This document shows positions 1-12,800 of a stretch of 64,000 bases of DNA, piece after piece; the stretch's first letter is position 1; each line of letters begins with the position of its first letter. The notes beneath the pieces were generated by a model that saw only the letters and a program-made list of their open reading frames with translations, did not search any database and had not been told where the DNA came from. The DNA comes from Silene conica (taxonomy: Eukaryota; Streptophyta; Magnoliopsida; Caryophyllales; Caryophyllaceae), in NCBI GenBank assembly GCA_029255685.2, contig CM055313.2, forward strand, positions 25,893,079 through 25,957,078. Reading direction: 5' to 3'. A program made the position numbers and the translations under genes.

Positions 1-2045
1 CTTGTGAAGAAGGGATTCATGGGTCTATATTTTTGGTAAGTGCTAAGTATCAAAATTCATTTGTAAGAGATCTAGTCAAAATTATTATCTATCTCCGTTT
101 AAGTGAACTAAGTCGGTGAATAATCGATAAATTATTGACTAGGTCGATTAAATGGAATAAGATGCATGACGTGATATGATGATTTGGCTATGCATGCAAA
201 CATATAAAGCAAAATAAAAGCATAAAATAATAAACCCTAGTATGGCATTTCCTAGAAAAGAAATAATAAAAGTACAAATTCGGAAACCAACTCCTTTGGT
301 CCCTTGAACTTCACGAGGCACGCTTCCCAAGGTAAACACCGTCTTGGTCGGAACTCCTTTCCGAATGGCATCGTTTTCAAGGCTCACCGGAATTTACAAA
401 AATTACAACTTTTCTAGTCTACTTTATACAATATAAAATATAAAATAATAAATAAAGTGATACGAGATCAGATTAATTACATCCGAATCGATAACCCCTT
501 ACATTACGGGAAATACCGATTTAAAAACTAAGGCCATACTAAGTAAATTACATAATCCAAAATTACGTAAATAAAATCATGACAATCATAATTAAAATAT
601 GCAATGCTTATGAATATGAACTAACATGCAAACCTATGCCAAATCGTCCTATTAAATATCATTTATATGAATAGTTATCGTATACCTCGGTTTTTATGGA
701 ATTGCGTGCTTTAACGATTAAAAACACTTAGCATTATGTGAATCGAAATTCACTCTTAAGTTAATCATCCCAACTCTTTTAGGTTTCAAAATTTAGTCTT
801 ACTCAAACTTTGAACATGACTTAACTTAATATTATAATATTGTTCGGTATTACTCGGTTTTGCGGGAAAAATAATCTAAAATTCAAAAAGAGTCATAAAA
901 TTTCGGAAAAATTCAAAATTCAAATTTTGAAGATTCTAGAATGGTCTTAAAATTTCAGAACTTTAAAATATTAGTATTTATACGGTTTTAATATTTATTT
1001 CGAAAATAATACGTAAAACGAGCATTTTTAAGTCGGAAAATTAAATAATTAGCTCCATAAATGCAAATAAAATATTAATAATTTTTACACTTTCCAAAAT
1101 ACTTTAAGAACCTGAAATGGACAGAAAAATAAATAGCACACTGCCCAATAGCCGAAATTTAATTAAAATGACTCTTATTATTCAATTTTAAATGTAACTT
1201 TTTAACAAATAAAAATTAAATAAAACAGAAACTTTTGGCTCCCAAGAAAAATATGGTGATGAACATATCAAATATGACCCTTATGGGTTAAATTTTCCGG
1301 CCATTTTAACAACTATTGCTATTTTAAACGATTTACGTCACATATCGCACAATTTTAACCATTAAAATTATTTCTCAAGCATATAATTCAATAAAAATCT
1401 CGAAATTTGTATACATGCTGGAAATATTATATATGACATCGTGTGAAATTTTTATGGTCAAATTCCAACTTAAACTATTAAAATCGAAATAATGTCACTA
1501 ATTACCCGATTTTTACATTAAAAATCAATAATAATGCAATATATGAGATAAATTTCTGGAAAATTTAGCATACATTTTAAATATTGCATGTGACATACTC
1601 ATAAGTTTTTATAGTCAAATTCGAAATATAACTATACAAACCCATATTTATTCATTTTATGGCATTGTAACATTTAAAATTCATAAACCATGTATTTTAA
1701 CTCCATAATTTACGAAAATTCATATTCATATCATAGGAAGTACATGTGAAAACATACTGAAAAATCTCGGCCAGAATCTTATTTTAACTATTTTTCCCAA
1801 AAAAATGAACATTTTTAACCATTAAAATTAATAAAACCGAAAATAAAATATCAATGAACAATATATATGCAAAATATATTCCAAATATCCTAAAATACAT
1901 TTAGAATCAGTAGGTATTCATGCATAAATTATTTCGGCCATATCATATACGAAATGAAATATCAATTTTATTTTTTTGTTATCCTAATAACTTCGTAAAA
2001 ATTAAACAAAAAGCATGCAAACAACCTTGTTGGTCTGATACCAAT
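1..2045 (-). mobile_element. Internal region of a reversed Copia-like LTR element, non-coding
   Basis: This AT-rich stretch lies directly inside the LTR at 2046-3243, on the side where the primer-binding site sits, so it is the 5' internal part of an element reading leftward out of the window. No gag or pol motif is seen in about 2 kb on either strand. An autonomous Copia element would normally show gag here, so a large non-autonomous derivative is the simplest reading. A 79-codon minus-strand frame at 148-387 has no recognisable domain. Confidence 0.45.
2032..2043 (-). promoter_or_regulatory. Primer-binding site, initiator tRNA-Met type
   Basis: The minus strand reads TGGTATCAGACC two bases inside the LTR end. 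This matches the common plant PBS TGGTATCAGAGC, complementary to initiator tRNA-Met, except at one position. It fixes the orientation of the element as minus. Confidence 0.7.
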
Positions 2046-3243
2046 TGTTAGGTTTATATATCTCATAACCCTAATATATTAGTCATACTAAATAAATAAT
2101 ATAATTAACATTTTAATTATTGCTTTTGTATCTTATGCATGCTTATAAAAAATGCATGAATGGGATTCGAATTACTTACAATCCGACGAAATCAACAGAA
2201 GGATGATCCTCCTTAGTATTCAACAAGAACACCTCCTCTATGATGCACCCAAGACACCCTTAAAATAACCGAAACTTTGATGTATGCTAGTACAAGAATC
2301 GGTTTCCTTAAATTATGTTCTAATCACTAATTAGAACTATAAAACTAATAATACTAATATTATTATTTTAGAAAATATTATCTTATAATATATGAGAGGT
2401 TTTGGATTTTCTTTCTTAGAAAATTTCGGCTAAGAAGAATAGAATGAGGGTGTATTGTGCATTTATATATTGCACATATGTTTAACTTAAGAAAACAAAT
2501 TAACTTAAGGGACATGGGGAAAGGGTAGCCGGCTATGGCATGGGGAAGGATAAAAGAGAAAGCTCTTTTGGTTTATCAATAACCTAGGCATGCAACCCTA
2601 AGCATTAGGTGTTAATGCTAGGTTATCATTGTGTCTTAACCATTTAAAACACAATTAAACACCCTTAAATCATCCACATGAAAACCGACACCCTTATTAG
2701 CAAATGGACTTCATTTTATAATTTTGTCAATTTTACAATTGTATGTCATGTGACATACAATATGTCACAATGTTATAAAATACAATTGTTTTAATTTAAA
2801 ACATACATATTTATCAAATAAATATTATTTATAAATTAAATAAATCACATTTATCAAGTTGACAAGTAATTCGTAATTAGTAATACAAAATGGTCATTTA
2901 CAATAATCGTCAATACGATCTACAACTTTTGTAATAATTATAACCCGATTCATTCTAATTACGATATTATAAAATATCGTTCATTGTTTAACAATTGACA
3001 CGTTTTAATTATAAACATAAATCTTACAATAAGATTTAACCTCTGATTTCTCGGTATACGAGTTTAAGGAATATGATCAACTCGTATCAATATACATTTG
3101 ATCATCTTATCAATTAAGGGAATTGTCCTATAGGTGTGACCTAAAGGGATCAACTGACCACCACCGTCATACGACAGTAATGTCAAACTCTAGCTAGCCA
3201 ATCAGTGGGCATGTATGGTTTATAATTGTCTGATATATACACA
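2046..3243 (-). repeat. 5' LTR of the reversed Copia-like element
   Basis: The segment starts TGTTAG and ends ATACACA, giving TGT...ACA termini over about 1.2 kb. It abuts the initiator-Met PBS at 2032-2043. Its outer edge lies about 100 bp before a splice-acceptor-like site of the FAR1-type transposase, so the element inserted in an intron or exon edge of that gene. The partner LTR is outside the window, so the target duplication cannot be tested. Confidence 0.6.
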
Positions 3244-3349
3244 TTGTTGACATCATTAATTTGGTACCACAAAACGTCCAGATGTCGTTGTCCACTTCGG
3301 TATGAACATACTTGCCTAATGTGGTGACATTATCTTCTGCTTAATGCAG

Positions 3350-4504
3350 GTCTATCCACAAAGTAGGCATCGGCTATGCCAATGGCACATTCAACAAAAC
3401 GCCATCTCTCACTTCGGGTCCCTGAAACATGACATGGTTTTCCAGGATTTGTTCAACAAATGCCTTAATGGGTGCTACAATGAGGACGAGTTTGAAGAAT
3501 GTTGGGGGGAATGATGGTGAAGTACGATATCGTTGACAACCCGTAGTTTAAGAGATTGTATGGCCTGCGTAATGATGTACTGCGCTGAACAATACGTACT
3601 TTTCCGCTGGAATTCTGTCTTCTCGGAGGAGTGAGAGCAGAACCATGCGATGGGGTTCCAGGCCTCTAAGACAACGTCCGTGACGGAGTTCTTCGGTATA
3701 TTTTAGACGACGGTCTGTAGATGGACGGGGGAGGAGGAGCGGAAGGAATTTAATTGTATTAGGTCAACCCCGACTTCCGTCTTCCCGCTAGTTGACCTCT
3801 TGCTACATGCATCCCAGATTTACACCCTCCAATTGTTTCGCGTGTTTGAGAAAGAGTTTGGCTTAGCAATGGAAACAAGGGCGACAATTATTCATTCGGA
3901 GGATTCCACGTTGTTGTACAAAGTCGTCACTAGGGTGATTGAGAGCAGGGGGCACCATGTTACGTACGATTGCCGAGACATGTTGGCGGACTGCACGTGT
4001 AAGAGGTACCAAACCGTGGGGGTCATATGTTCCCACATAATACGGGTGCTCCACATGCACTCGGTGCCGGAGATTCCCGAGAGGTACATTCTGCGCCGGT
4101 GAACTAAGTTTGCCAAGAAAGAGGTCTGGGAGCGTCTATTGCCCTCAGACTTGCGCCGATCAGCGGCTAATGAGGCTATTAACTGGCGCCGTTCAATGCT
4201 CACAAAGATGTGCAATCTGATAGCGAAGGCCCAGTTGGTTGGCGAGGCAAGGGAAGTGTTGGAGAAGTATACGGATGCCGCTGCGGATGAAATTGGTAAG
4301 CTTTTGCAGAAATTGGCGGTGCAGGATGCGGCAATTCAGGAAGGGGATGACGTCCCTGCGATTCTTGACCCAATCCGCTGCACTGCAAAGGGGAGGAGCC
4401 AAAGGAAGAAGAGGAAGGTCGGGAAGAGGAAGGCAGCGAGAACCCCTAGCGGAAGCGTTCAAGCTAATCAGGACGCATACACCCCCATCCCGCGTTTGTT
4501 GTGA
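3350..4504 (+). pseudogene. FAR1/MURA-type MULE transposase, 3' part, broken
   Basis: This is the C-terminal half of a Mutator-like transposase of the FAR1/FHY3 type. It begins after a good acceptor (TAATGCAG at 3342-3349) with codons for VYPQSRHRLCQWHI, followed by an AISHFGSLKHD stretch typical of the MULE domain. The frame is lost by one base near 3512, and TAG replaces a likely Trp codon about 30 bases further on. From 3800 the frame is open again and carries a SWIM zinc finger (C-x-C-x7-C-x-H, in CTCKRYQTVGVICSH). A TGA at 4100-4102 replaces a likely Trp, after which the frame continues to 4504 with a Lys/Arg-rich tail. The upstream half is missing, apparently cut by the LTR ending at 3243. 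It cannot encode a working transposase. Confidence 0.85.
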
Positions 4505-5431
4505 CTGGTGGAGTGGAGTGGTCACATTGTCAGGGAGTAGTGGTACCTTTTTCGGCTACTAATTCTACAATCTTCATTTTGTGTGGGGGTGGGTTTTCGC
4601 AAGTAATGTCGCCATTCCGAACCCCCAATGCAAACGTACAAGGTGATGACATATTACGCAAATGAACAATTAGTAGGCAATCTGTTTTTTGTGGCGAATA
4701 TGTACGCCTTTTTAATTAGTTTAGTTAACTGTGCCATACGATGTAATATGTTAGAGCCCTTACAGGGACACATATTACCCGAAAATATGAACATATTTTC
4801 GGTCGTTGTCTTTTGCAGATTGTATATACATGTATGGCTGAATCTAAGGTTATGATTCACTTGTTCAACAATGTAACCTTATGGATTGATGAATATGTGT
4901 CCATGCATTTGTATTATGTACCAAGTACCTCATTATTTTACTTTATGGGTACATATTCTGTCACATATTATGTCCCCATGCACAGGTGTCTACATTTGTA
5001 TCCAAGGTCCAAGGTCCAAGGTCCAAGGTCCAAGGTCCTTGCACAGGGGGTTCACACAAACCTCAAACCACAATCCCTATGCATTGTGTTACATTCACAT
5101 TTGACATTTGACATTTGACATATAAAACGGAAAACATAAGAAACACTTACATTTGACATAGTGTTCTGTTTATGATTTTCTGTTTGTATTTGTCCCAAAA
5201 CGCAGGCGGATACATTTTTTATTCAAGTGTGTTGACATGTCTGTGTATATGTAACCTTTGTGTTCTATTTTTATACTTAGTGATGAATATATGTCCTTGC
5301 ATTTTGTTTCTTTGTAGCATGCATAACATTGTTCGAAAACTATACTAATCACACAAGCAACAATCAGTAGCAATAAGCAGAAGGACTATTTACATAAGGC
5401 ACTATACAGGCCTTCAAAATGCGGCGGTACC
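4505..5431. other. Non-coding 3' flank of the transposase pseudogene
   Basis: No gene is visible. The stretch holds two small tandem repeats, CCAAGGT x5 at 5002-5036 and ACATTTG x3 near 5098-5118. It ends with GTACC (5427-5431), the target duplication of the Athila element. Confidence 0.6.
5002..5036. repeat. Heptamer tandem repeat (CCAAGGT)x5
   Basis: Five consecutive copies of a 7-bp unit are visible directly. Nothing suggests a function. Confidence 0.9.
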
Positions 5432-6080
5432 TGATAGTAGAGACTTGTGTCGGTCCTAGATTGTGATTTTATCACAATCTAGTCTTTTACTACGGGTCGT
5501 TAGTGTCGTTTTGTCAAGTATTTGATATTTGGTCATGTTGTGGTTTTGTATCATTTTTACACTTGTTTCATGTTAATTCTTATGATCGGAATTCAAGGAT
5601 CAAGGGAAATCGTTCCACGGTCAAAGAATGACGCGCTTGTATCAACATCGTCCATCTATCTTGCTTGGGCAGTGACTTGTGAGGTGAACTTGGGAAGACT
5701 TGAAGTTTTATTGGCATAAATTGAAGAGGAGAAGAAGCAAAAATTAAGAAGAGAGCAGCAGCGAGCTCCTGCGCAGCCTGCGCAAGAGTCGTGCGCAGCT
5801 GCGCCCTCTAGCGCAGGCAAGGGGGGTCCTGCGCAGCCTGCCCCCCCTGCGCATCTCTGTTTTACACGGATTTTCTAATCCGTGTTTGGGCTTTTAAAAT
5901 GAAATTATCCTAGGGTTTTGTGCAGGGGTATAAATACTCAACTTCAGAATGTTTTAAGACATCATCTTATCTTTAGAACAAGAACATTTACTCTCAAATT
6001 AATTGTAATCTTTCCCTATTTTCAAGCTTGTAATTATGCAAATGAGAAGCTAATCTTCTCATTCTTGGTGTAATCCTAAT
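5432..6080 (+). repeat. Athila 5' LTR, first part
   Basis: These 649 bases match the start of the 3' LTR (from 31457) almost base for base. They include a GC-rich palindrome cluster at 5769-5854 and the GGGGTATAAATACTC promoter-like stretch near 5925-5940. The LTR breaks off at CTAAT (6076-6080), where the Tat element inserted. Confidence 0.93.
5925..5940 (+). promoter_or_regulatory. TATA box of the Athila LTR
   Basis: A TATAAATA box sits in the 5' LTR and recurs in the 3' LTR near 31953-31960. Its position, about 500 bp into the LTR, fits the U3/R border of a plant LTR promoter. The nested Tat element now separates this promoter from gag by about 15.8 kb. Confidence 0.5.
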
Positions 6081-6751
6081 TGTAGGCACGGAAATTTTAT
6101 TAAAGTGTCGAGAATAAAGCAAAATAAATTATTTTAAGTTAATATCAAATTTTAGCTTAATTTAATTATGTTTGTCCCGTTTAATGTGGTTCGGATCGAC
6201 CCATATTACAAAATGGGTTATTTGAGCCCAAAAGCAAACCAGGTGGTCAATTGGGCTATAAACTAAGCAATGTGGTCAATTGGGCCCAAAAGAGAAGTCA
6301 AGCCTATAAACAAGGCCCAAACTCATTTGCCAAGGGAGAAATTCTTATAAATAAGACATTTCTCCACCATTTCAAAGGGAGAAAAAATCACTTTACAAGA
6401 GAAGAAAATCATTTGTCAAAGTGAAGAGAAAAGAGACATCAAAAAGCTCTCAAATTCTCTCTACAAATCACACTTGCAAGTAGACAACAAGCACTACAAA
6501 ATCGTGCCGCCTACTCAATTAAACTCAAATCAAATTCAAGCATCGAAGAGAGATTTAAGTCAACGCGACCCTCTCAAGAAGCTAAAGTCAAGCAAGCGAG
6601 CCTCGAAGATCGAAGACTCGTAGTTTCAATATTGTTGTAGAATCAGTGGAATAATAGAGGTTGTAAACATAATTTTCTGATATTATATAAACTCATTTGT
6701 CTATCTATTTTGTGTTACAATTTTTATTGCGATACAAAATTAGTTGCTACA
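6081..6751 (+). repeat. Tat 5' LTR
   Basis: The 671-bp direct repeat pairs with 20024-20694. Three differences were found by reading both copies through: A/T near 6136, T/A near 6555 and A/C near 6666. That is about 99.5% identity. Confidence 0.96.
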
Positions 6752-6757
6752 AATTTT

Positions 6758-6774
6758 TGGTGAACCCGACGTGA
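6758..6774 (+). promoter_or_regulatory. Tat primer-binding site
   Basis: TGGTGAACCCGACGTGA starts six bases after the LTR. It is complementary to a tRNA ending in ...CGTCGGGTTCACCA. A tRNA-Trp or tRNA-Arg is likely, but I cannot settle which from this sequence alone. Confidence 0.7.
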
Positions 6775-6823
6775 AAACCTCTACCTCTCATCTCTACAAC
6801 AAGTTCAACTTCAAGAAGCAAGG

Positions 6824-9800
6824 ATGTCTTCAAACTCATCAAGCACACCTTCAAGAACTTATGCATCAATCCTCAAAGGGTCTCCTAGTGTTGCTCCTTC
6901 ATCAAGCATTCCCTCAATTGGTGTTACCACGAGAAGAATGTCAAAAAAGGCTGTTATCAATGCTGCTGCTGAAAGCCTACGCACTGCTCATGTTCCTAAG
7001 AGGCCTCGTAAGTACTCAGTTGAATCCATTGCTGCTGCTGCTACTGCAATAATCAACAAGGCTTCATCTCCACAAAAGGAGGTCAAGAAGTCCAAGGCTA
7101 GTGGTTCATCCCCTCGCAAGGTGAAGAAGACAATGCCAAAGAAGGAGGAAGTTCCAACCCCTATTTTCGAATCAGTTATGGTCGTTGGTGGCTCTAGCAT
7201 TGAAGAACAGATAGAGAATATGAATAAGCTCCTTGAGAGAATGATGCAGGAAAATGAAGAAAAGAATAAGAAGATTGAAGAACTTCAGAAGGAAATGGAG
7301 GACCTTCGTAACAAGGACATGTCAAGTCATCGTGACACCGAAGAGGAGGATGATGATGAGGATGAAGAATATGAGGATGACAAGAAAGACGGTGGGAAAC
7401 CCCCCAAGAATGATCTAAGTGCCTACACCGAAAAGAAGCTGCAAGACTTGATAGCCAACACGATCAAGAACCAGCTAGGTGAAAGTTCCTTCAACGGTCT
7501 TCGATATGTGAAGCCATATACAAAGAGGATCGATGTCCTACGCATGCCTGCCAGATATCAACCTCCCAAATTCCAACAATTCGATGGAAAAGGCAACCCC
7601 AAGCAACACATTGCTCACTTTGTGGAGACATGCAATAACGCCGGGACAGATGGAGACTTGTTGGTGAAGCAATTTGTTCGTTCTCTCAAAGGCATTGCAT
7701 TTGATTGGTACACGGATCTAGGTTCTGAGTCGATTGACAGCTGGGACCAGATGGAGAATGAGTTCATGAACAGGTTCTATAGTACAAGGCGTATAGTCAG
7801 TATGAGTGAACTAACCAACACAACTCAATGGGAGGATGAAGCTGTGGTGGAATACATCAATCGTTGGCGTGCATTAAGTCTGGAATGCAAGGATCGTTTA
7901 AGCGAGACTTCAGCAGTCGGTATGTGCATCAATGGAATGAAGTGGGAGCTCTTGTACATCTTGAATGGGATCAAGCCCAAAAGCTTTCAAGAGTTGGCGA
8001 CTCGTGCTCATGACATGGAGGTAACGATCAATGCTCGGAACAAGACAAAATCATCTTCCTCTAAGCCTCCTGGCGAGAAGAAAGAGTTCAAGAAAACCGA
8101 CAAGAGTTCTAAGGGTTCATCCAAGGAAACTATGACAGTTACCACCAGTAATGCACCTGTCAAAATCTCTGCAAAACCAAAGTATGACAAAAAGAAGGAG
8201 ACATATGCCAAGGACTTCAAGCGTGATAAACCAACATTGAAGGATTTGCAAAACAAGAAGTATCCATTTCCTGATTCAGATCTTTCAGGCATGCTCGATG
8301 ACTTGTTGGAAAAGAATGTCATTCAGTTGCCAGAATCAAAGCGTCCTGACCAAGCAAATAGGACGACAGATCCCAACTACTGTCGTTACCATCGTTTAGT
8401 CAGTCATCCACTAGAGAAGTGCATAACCCTCAAAGAAAAGATTATGCAATTAGCAAAGGATGGGAAGATCATCTTGGATCTTGATGAGACAGTGACAACA
8501 AATCACACTAGCGTGACGGTTGAAGGATTTGATATGCCAATCATGGAATGCTCGAATGTGATGGTCCCTCGTAAGCAAGAAGAAATATGTGTGATACAAT
8601 TTGGAAGCCTGGAGCCTGCAATGTTCCGAGTTCAAAGGTTGATATCACCGCCGCAAAAGAAAACTCAAGGCGCGATTGCAACCATGGAGGCCAACATTGA
8701 TGATGATAATGAAGGTTGGACATTGGTGACACGAAAGAAGCCAAGGAAGCAAGTGAAGCCACAAAATCAACAACCTGCACCTCGCAAAAGAAAACAAACT
8801 AAGAGGAGAGGCTCACGACGCTCTAAAGGCAAGAAGAAATCGAAGAAGGTGATCAAATCAAATGTCCTTCCAATTGATTTGTTAGAGCAACAACCTCTGA
8901 CTCCAATCATTCTTGAAGAGTTTTTCCCTGAAGACTATCTCAACAAAGTTTCTGTCTATACTGTTGGAGTGACTGATGAAAGTGAAAGGGATAAAGAAAA
9001 AGATGGTAATCCAGACTCCGTGTCATTGGAAAACTCAAGGCAATCCCAAGATACTAAAGTGTTAGCCATTCTTGATGCTCTTCCAAAGCGAATGGGATGG
9101 AAGCAAATATTTCACCTTCCCGAGGAGATGCGTCATCAAGTTGTCCATGCTCTTCAAAACCCAGGACTTTATGAAGAAAAGTTGAAGGACGCAGGGGAGC
9201 CTGCAGAGCGAGAAAACAAATGTGTGTCTTGCAACACCGCTTTATCTTTCTCTGATGAAGACTTGTTGCTTGGATCAAAGCTTCACAATAGGCCGTTGTA
9301 TGTATCTGGCTATATAAGAGGCAAGAGGGTGAACCGTATCTTGATCGATGGAGGCTCTGGCGTGAATCTCATGCCGAAGACAACCATGATTGAGTTAGGC
9401 ATTACAATGGATGAATTGTCTAGTAGCCGAACAATAATTCATGGCTTCAACTTGAATGGCGAGCGTGCTGTTGGCATAATTCGTGTAAATCTTAGCATGG
9501 AGGATTTATCTTCTGACACCTTGTTTCATGTTATTGATGCAAAGACCTCGTTCAAGTTGTTGTTAGGTCGACCTTGGAAGCATGAGAATGGTGTGGTCGC
9601 TTCAACTCTCCATCAATGTCTAAAATATTATCGTGGAAGTGAGCGAAAAATAAATGGTGATGTCAAACCCTTTAATAAGGTTGATTCATTCTTCGCGGAT
9701 GCAAAGTTTTTTGAAGAAAATGTCACTTCAAGTGAATTTTTACCATCCACTATTTCATCAACTGGGAAAGGAGGCAAAGGAAAAAGGGTTGAGAACTCTC

Positions 9801-12800
9801 CAGAGACTCATGTCAATGATGTAAAGATAGAAGTGGGACAAAGTAGCCAATCACAGAACAATGGCAAGGTTATTCTTGAAGCGCCAACTAAGGAAAAAGG
9901 TCCACAAAAGAGTCCAACTCCAGTGCTTCGGTATATTCCAAAGTCACGACGTAAGGAAGGTGAAAGTCCTTTTGCTGAATGCCATAGCTCAAAGACAGTG
10001 GCCAAAGAAAAAGTTAAGTCCAGCCATGTAGTCACGCAAGAGTGGATGGTGAAACTCGTCACCCCTCTACCTAGCACGGCTGGAAAACAGGTGGTGAAAT
10101 ATGCTCCTGCAGGGTTTGTTCCATCATCAAGCAAAGTATCTCAAGGGCAAGAAAGCGGCGTGTTCAACTCCAATGCATATAAATTGTTGGCTAAAGCTGG
10201 ATATGACTTTGAAAATCCCACCCCGTTGGGAAAAGTTATAAGTGTTGAACCTTATGGCCTTAATGAGACTCAAAAGAAACTTTTTAAGGAAGAAGGGAGC
10301 TTCAGTACTTCTAAGGTTGGCCTAGGCTATGAATCTCCTTCGCCTGTAAGGATTGGTGCTCAACGAAAAGTACGTGCATTATCCTCTCAGTGCATAACGC
10401 CTGAGGAAGTGGAAGAAGATGAAAATCCAAATGATATGACAGCACAGAAATCTTCTGTCTTCGATAGGATTCAGTCATCTACAACAAAAGTGATTCCTTC
10501 CGTGTTTGATCGATTAGGGGGGCATACTTTGTCACAACGAGAAATTCCCTTAAGGAATCGTTTTTCCGTCTTCAAAAGATTGGGTGTTCAGGATAATGCT
10601 ACTAGTGCTCGCGAGCCAAGTACCTCATCACATTTGAAGAAGAAAGGATCCGTGCTTAAGCGTTTGGGCACTCCATCTCGTTCAGTGTTTGATCGCTTGA
10701 AAGACTCCAATGAGATTAAAGATCATAGGCAAATGCATAAAGCCTCAAGACGTGAAAGCGAAGATGAGGTGAAAGTCAGTGATGATCTCAGAAGTGTCGT
10801 CCCTTCTCGAATGAAGCGCATAGAGGTGATAAACATAGTGCAAGAACAACCACTGAAGGTGAAAAGGCATGTTGTGGTCCTTACTAATCAAGAGAAGACC
10901 TCATCCTTCCAAGAAAAGTGGAAGCCTCGACTTGGTGGAGTTTCAACAATACCGAATACGAGTAACACAAAAGAGTTGGAAGATGAAATAATGACATCTT
11001 ATCACATCACCGTAGAGGAAGTTCTTGATGCTAATGAAGAAGTTGAAGCTGATGAAGCCCCAGAATTGCTAGAAGATGGGGGGCAATCAACTATCGATGA
11101 CCTAAAGGAGCTGAACTTAGGTACTTCGGAGGACCCTCGACCAATATATGTTAGTGCACTTCTTACAGAAAAGGAGGAACATGAGTACTTCAAGCTTTTA
11201 GCCGAGTACAAAGATGTTTTTGCTTGGAATTACACAGAAATGCCAGGGTTAAGTCCTAAAATTGCAGTACATCGCTTGGCAGTGAGGAAAGGTGTGAGTC
11301 CCAAGAAACAACCTCAACGACGTTTCAGGTCAGAATTGGTTCCTGAAATTGAGAAAGAAGTAAACAAACTCATTGAAGCTGGTTTTATTCGAGAGGTAAC
11401 CTACCCAACATGGATTGCTAACATTGTGCCCGTCAGAAAGAAGAATGGCCAATTACGCGTTTGTGTGGATTTTCGAGATCTCAATAATGCTTGCCCAAAA
11501 GATGACTTTCCATTGCCTGTCACGGAGCTCATGATTGATGCGACGACTGGACATGAAGCTCTTTCCTTCATGGATTGCACTGCAGGATATAATCAAATTC
11601 TCATGGCACCTGAGGATCAAGAGGCCACTGCTTTCCGTACTCCAAAGGGGATATTTTGTTACAAAGTTATGCCATTTGGTCTCAAGAATGCAGGAGCAAC
11701 ATACCAACGCGCTATGCAAAAGATCTTTGATGACATGCTACACAAGTCAATTGAGTGTTATGTTGATGATGTTGTGGTTAAGTCCAAGAAAAGGGAAAGC
11801 CATCTCGATGACCTTCGTAACGTCTTCGAAAGACTGCGAAAATGCCAACTCAAGATGAATCCACTCAAATGTGCCTTTGGAGTTACTTCAGGTAAATTCT
11901 TAGGGTTTGTGGTTCGACATAGAGGCATTGAGATTGATCAATCAAAGATCAAAGCCATTCAAGAAATGCCAGCACCTAAAAATTTGAAGGAGCTACGTGG
12001 TCTACAGGGTCGCTTAGCTTACATTCGCAGGTTCATCTCTAACCTCGCAGGACGTTGTCAGCCATTTAGTCATCTTATGAAGAAGGATGCTATATTTCAA
12101 TGGGATGGTAAATGTCACAATGCTTTTGAAAGCATTAAAAAGTACTTGTCATCTGCACCTGTGCTGGGGGCACCAATTCAAGGAAAACCTCTTATCCTCT
12201 ACATTGCTGCACAAGATCGTTCATTGGGGGCATTGTGCGCTCAAGAGAATGAAGATAAGAAGGAGAGAGCCCTCTATTATCTAAGTCGGACTTTGGTGGG
12301 TGCTGAGTTAAATTACTCTCCAATTGAGAAAATTTGTTTGGCTCTAGTCTTCGCGATTCAGAAGCTAAGGCATTACATGCAGGCACACACTGTCCATGTA
12401 GTTTCGAAGGATGATCCTATCAAGTACATAATCTCAAGGCCAGTCTTGTCTGGTCGTCTAGCAAAGTGGGAAGTTTTACTCAAACAATATGACTTGGTCC
12501 ATGTACCTCAAAAGGCAATCAAAGGGCAAGCTTTGGCTGACTTCCTTGCTGATCATCCAGTCCCTGCGAAAGGAGAACTTCAGGATGATCTTCCTGGTGA
12601 AGAGATATTCTATGTAGATGTGCTTCCACCATGGCAAATGTACTTTGATGGTGCATCAAGACGTGATGGAGCCGGAGCTGGTGTTGTATTCTTGTCTCCC
12701 GAAGGTCATGTGTTGCCTTACTCCTTCGTGCTCGTTGAACTATGCTCGAACAATGTGGTCGAATATCAAGCTCTAATCTTAGGTCTTCAAATGGCAATCG

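Noticed and set aside
148..387. 79-codon frame as the gag start of the reversed Copia-like element
   Set aside because: It has no gag motif and lies too far from the primer-binding site for a normal gag start.
5522..5719. 65-codon frame repeated at 31547-31744
   Set aside because: The two copies are alike because they lie in the two Athila LTRs. No domain is recognised and it spans the LTR leader.
11535..11858. Frames over gag-pro-pol in other phases and on the minus strand
   Set aside because: Shadow frames of the 2520-codon polyprotein, without motifs.
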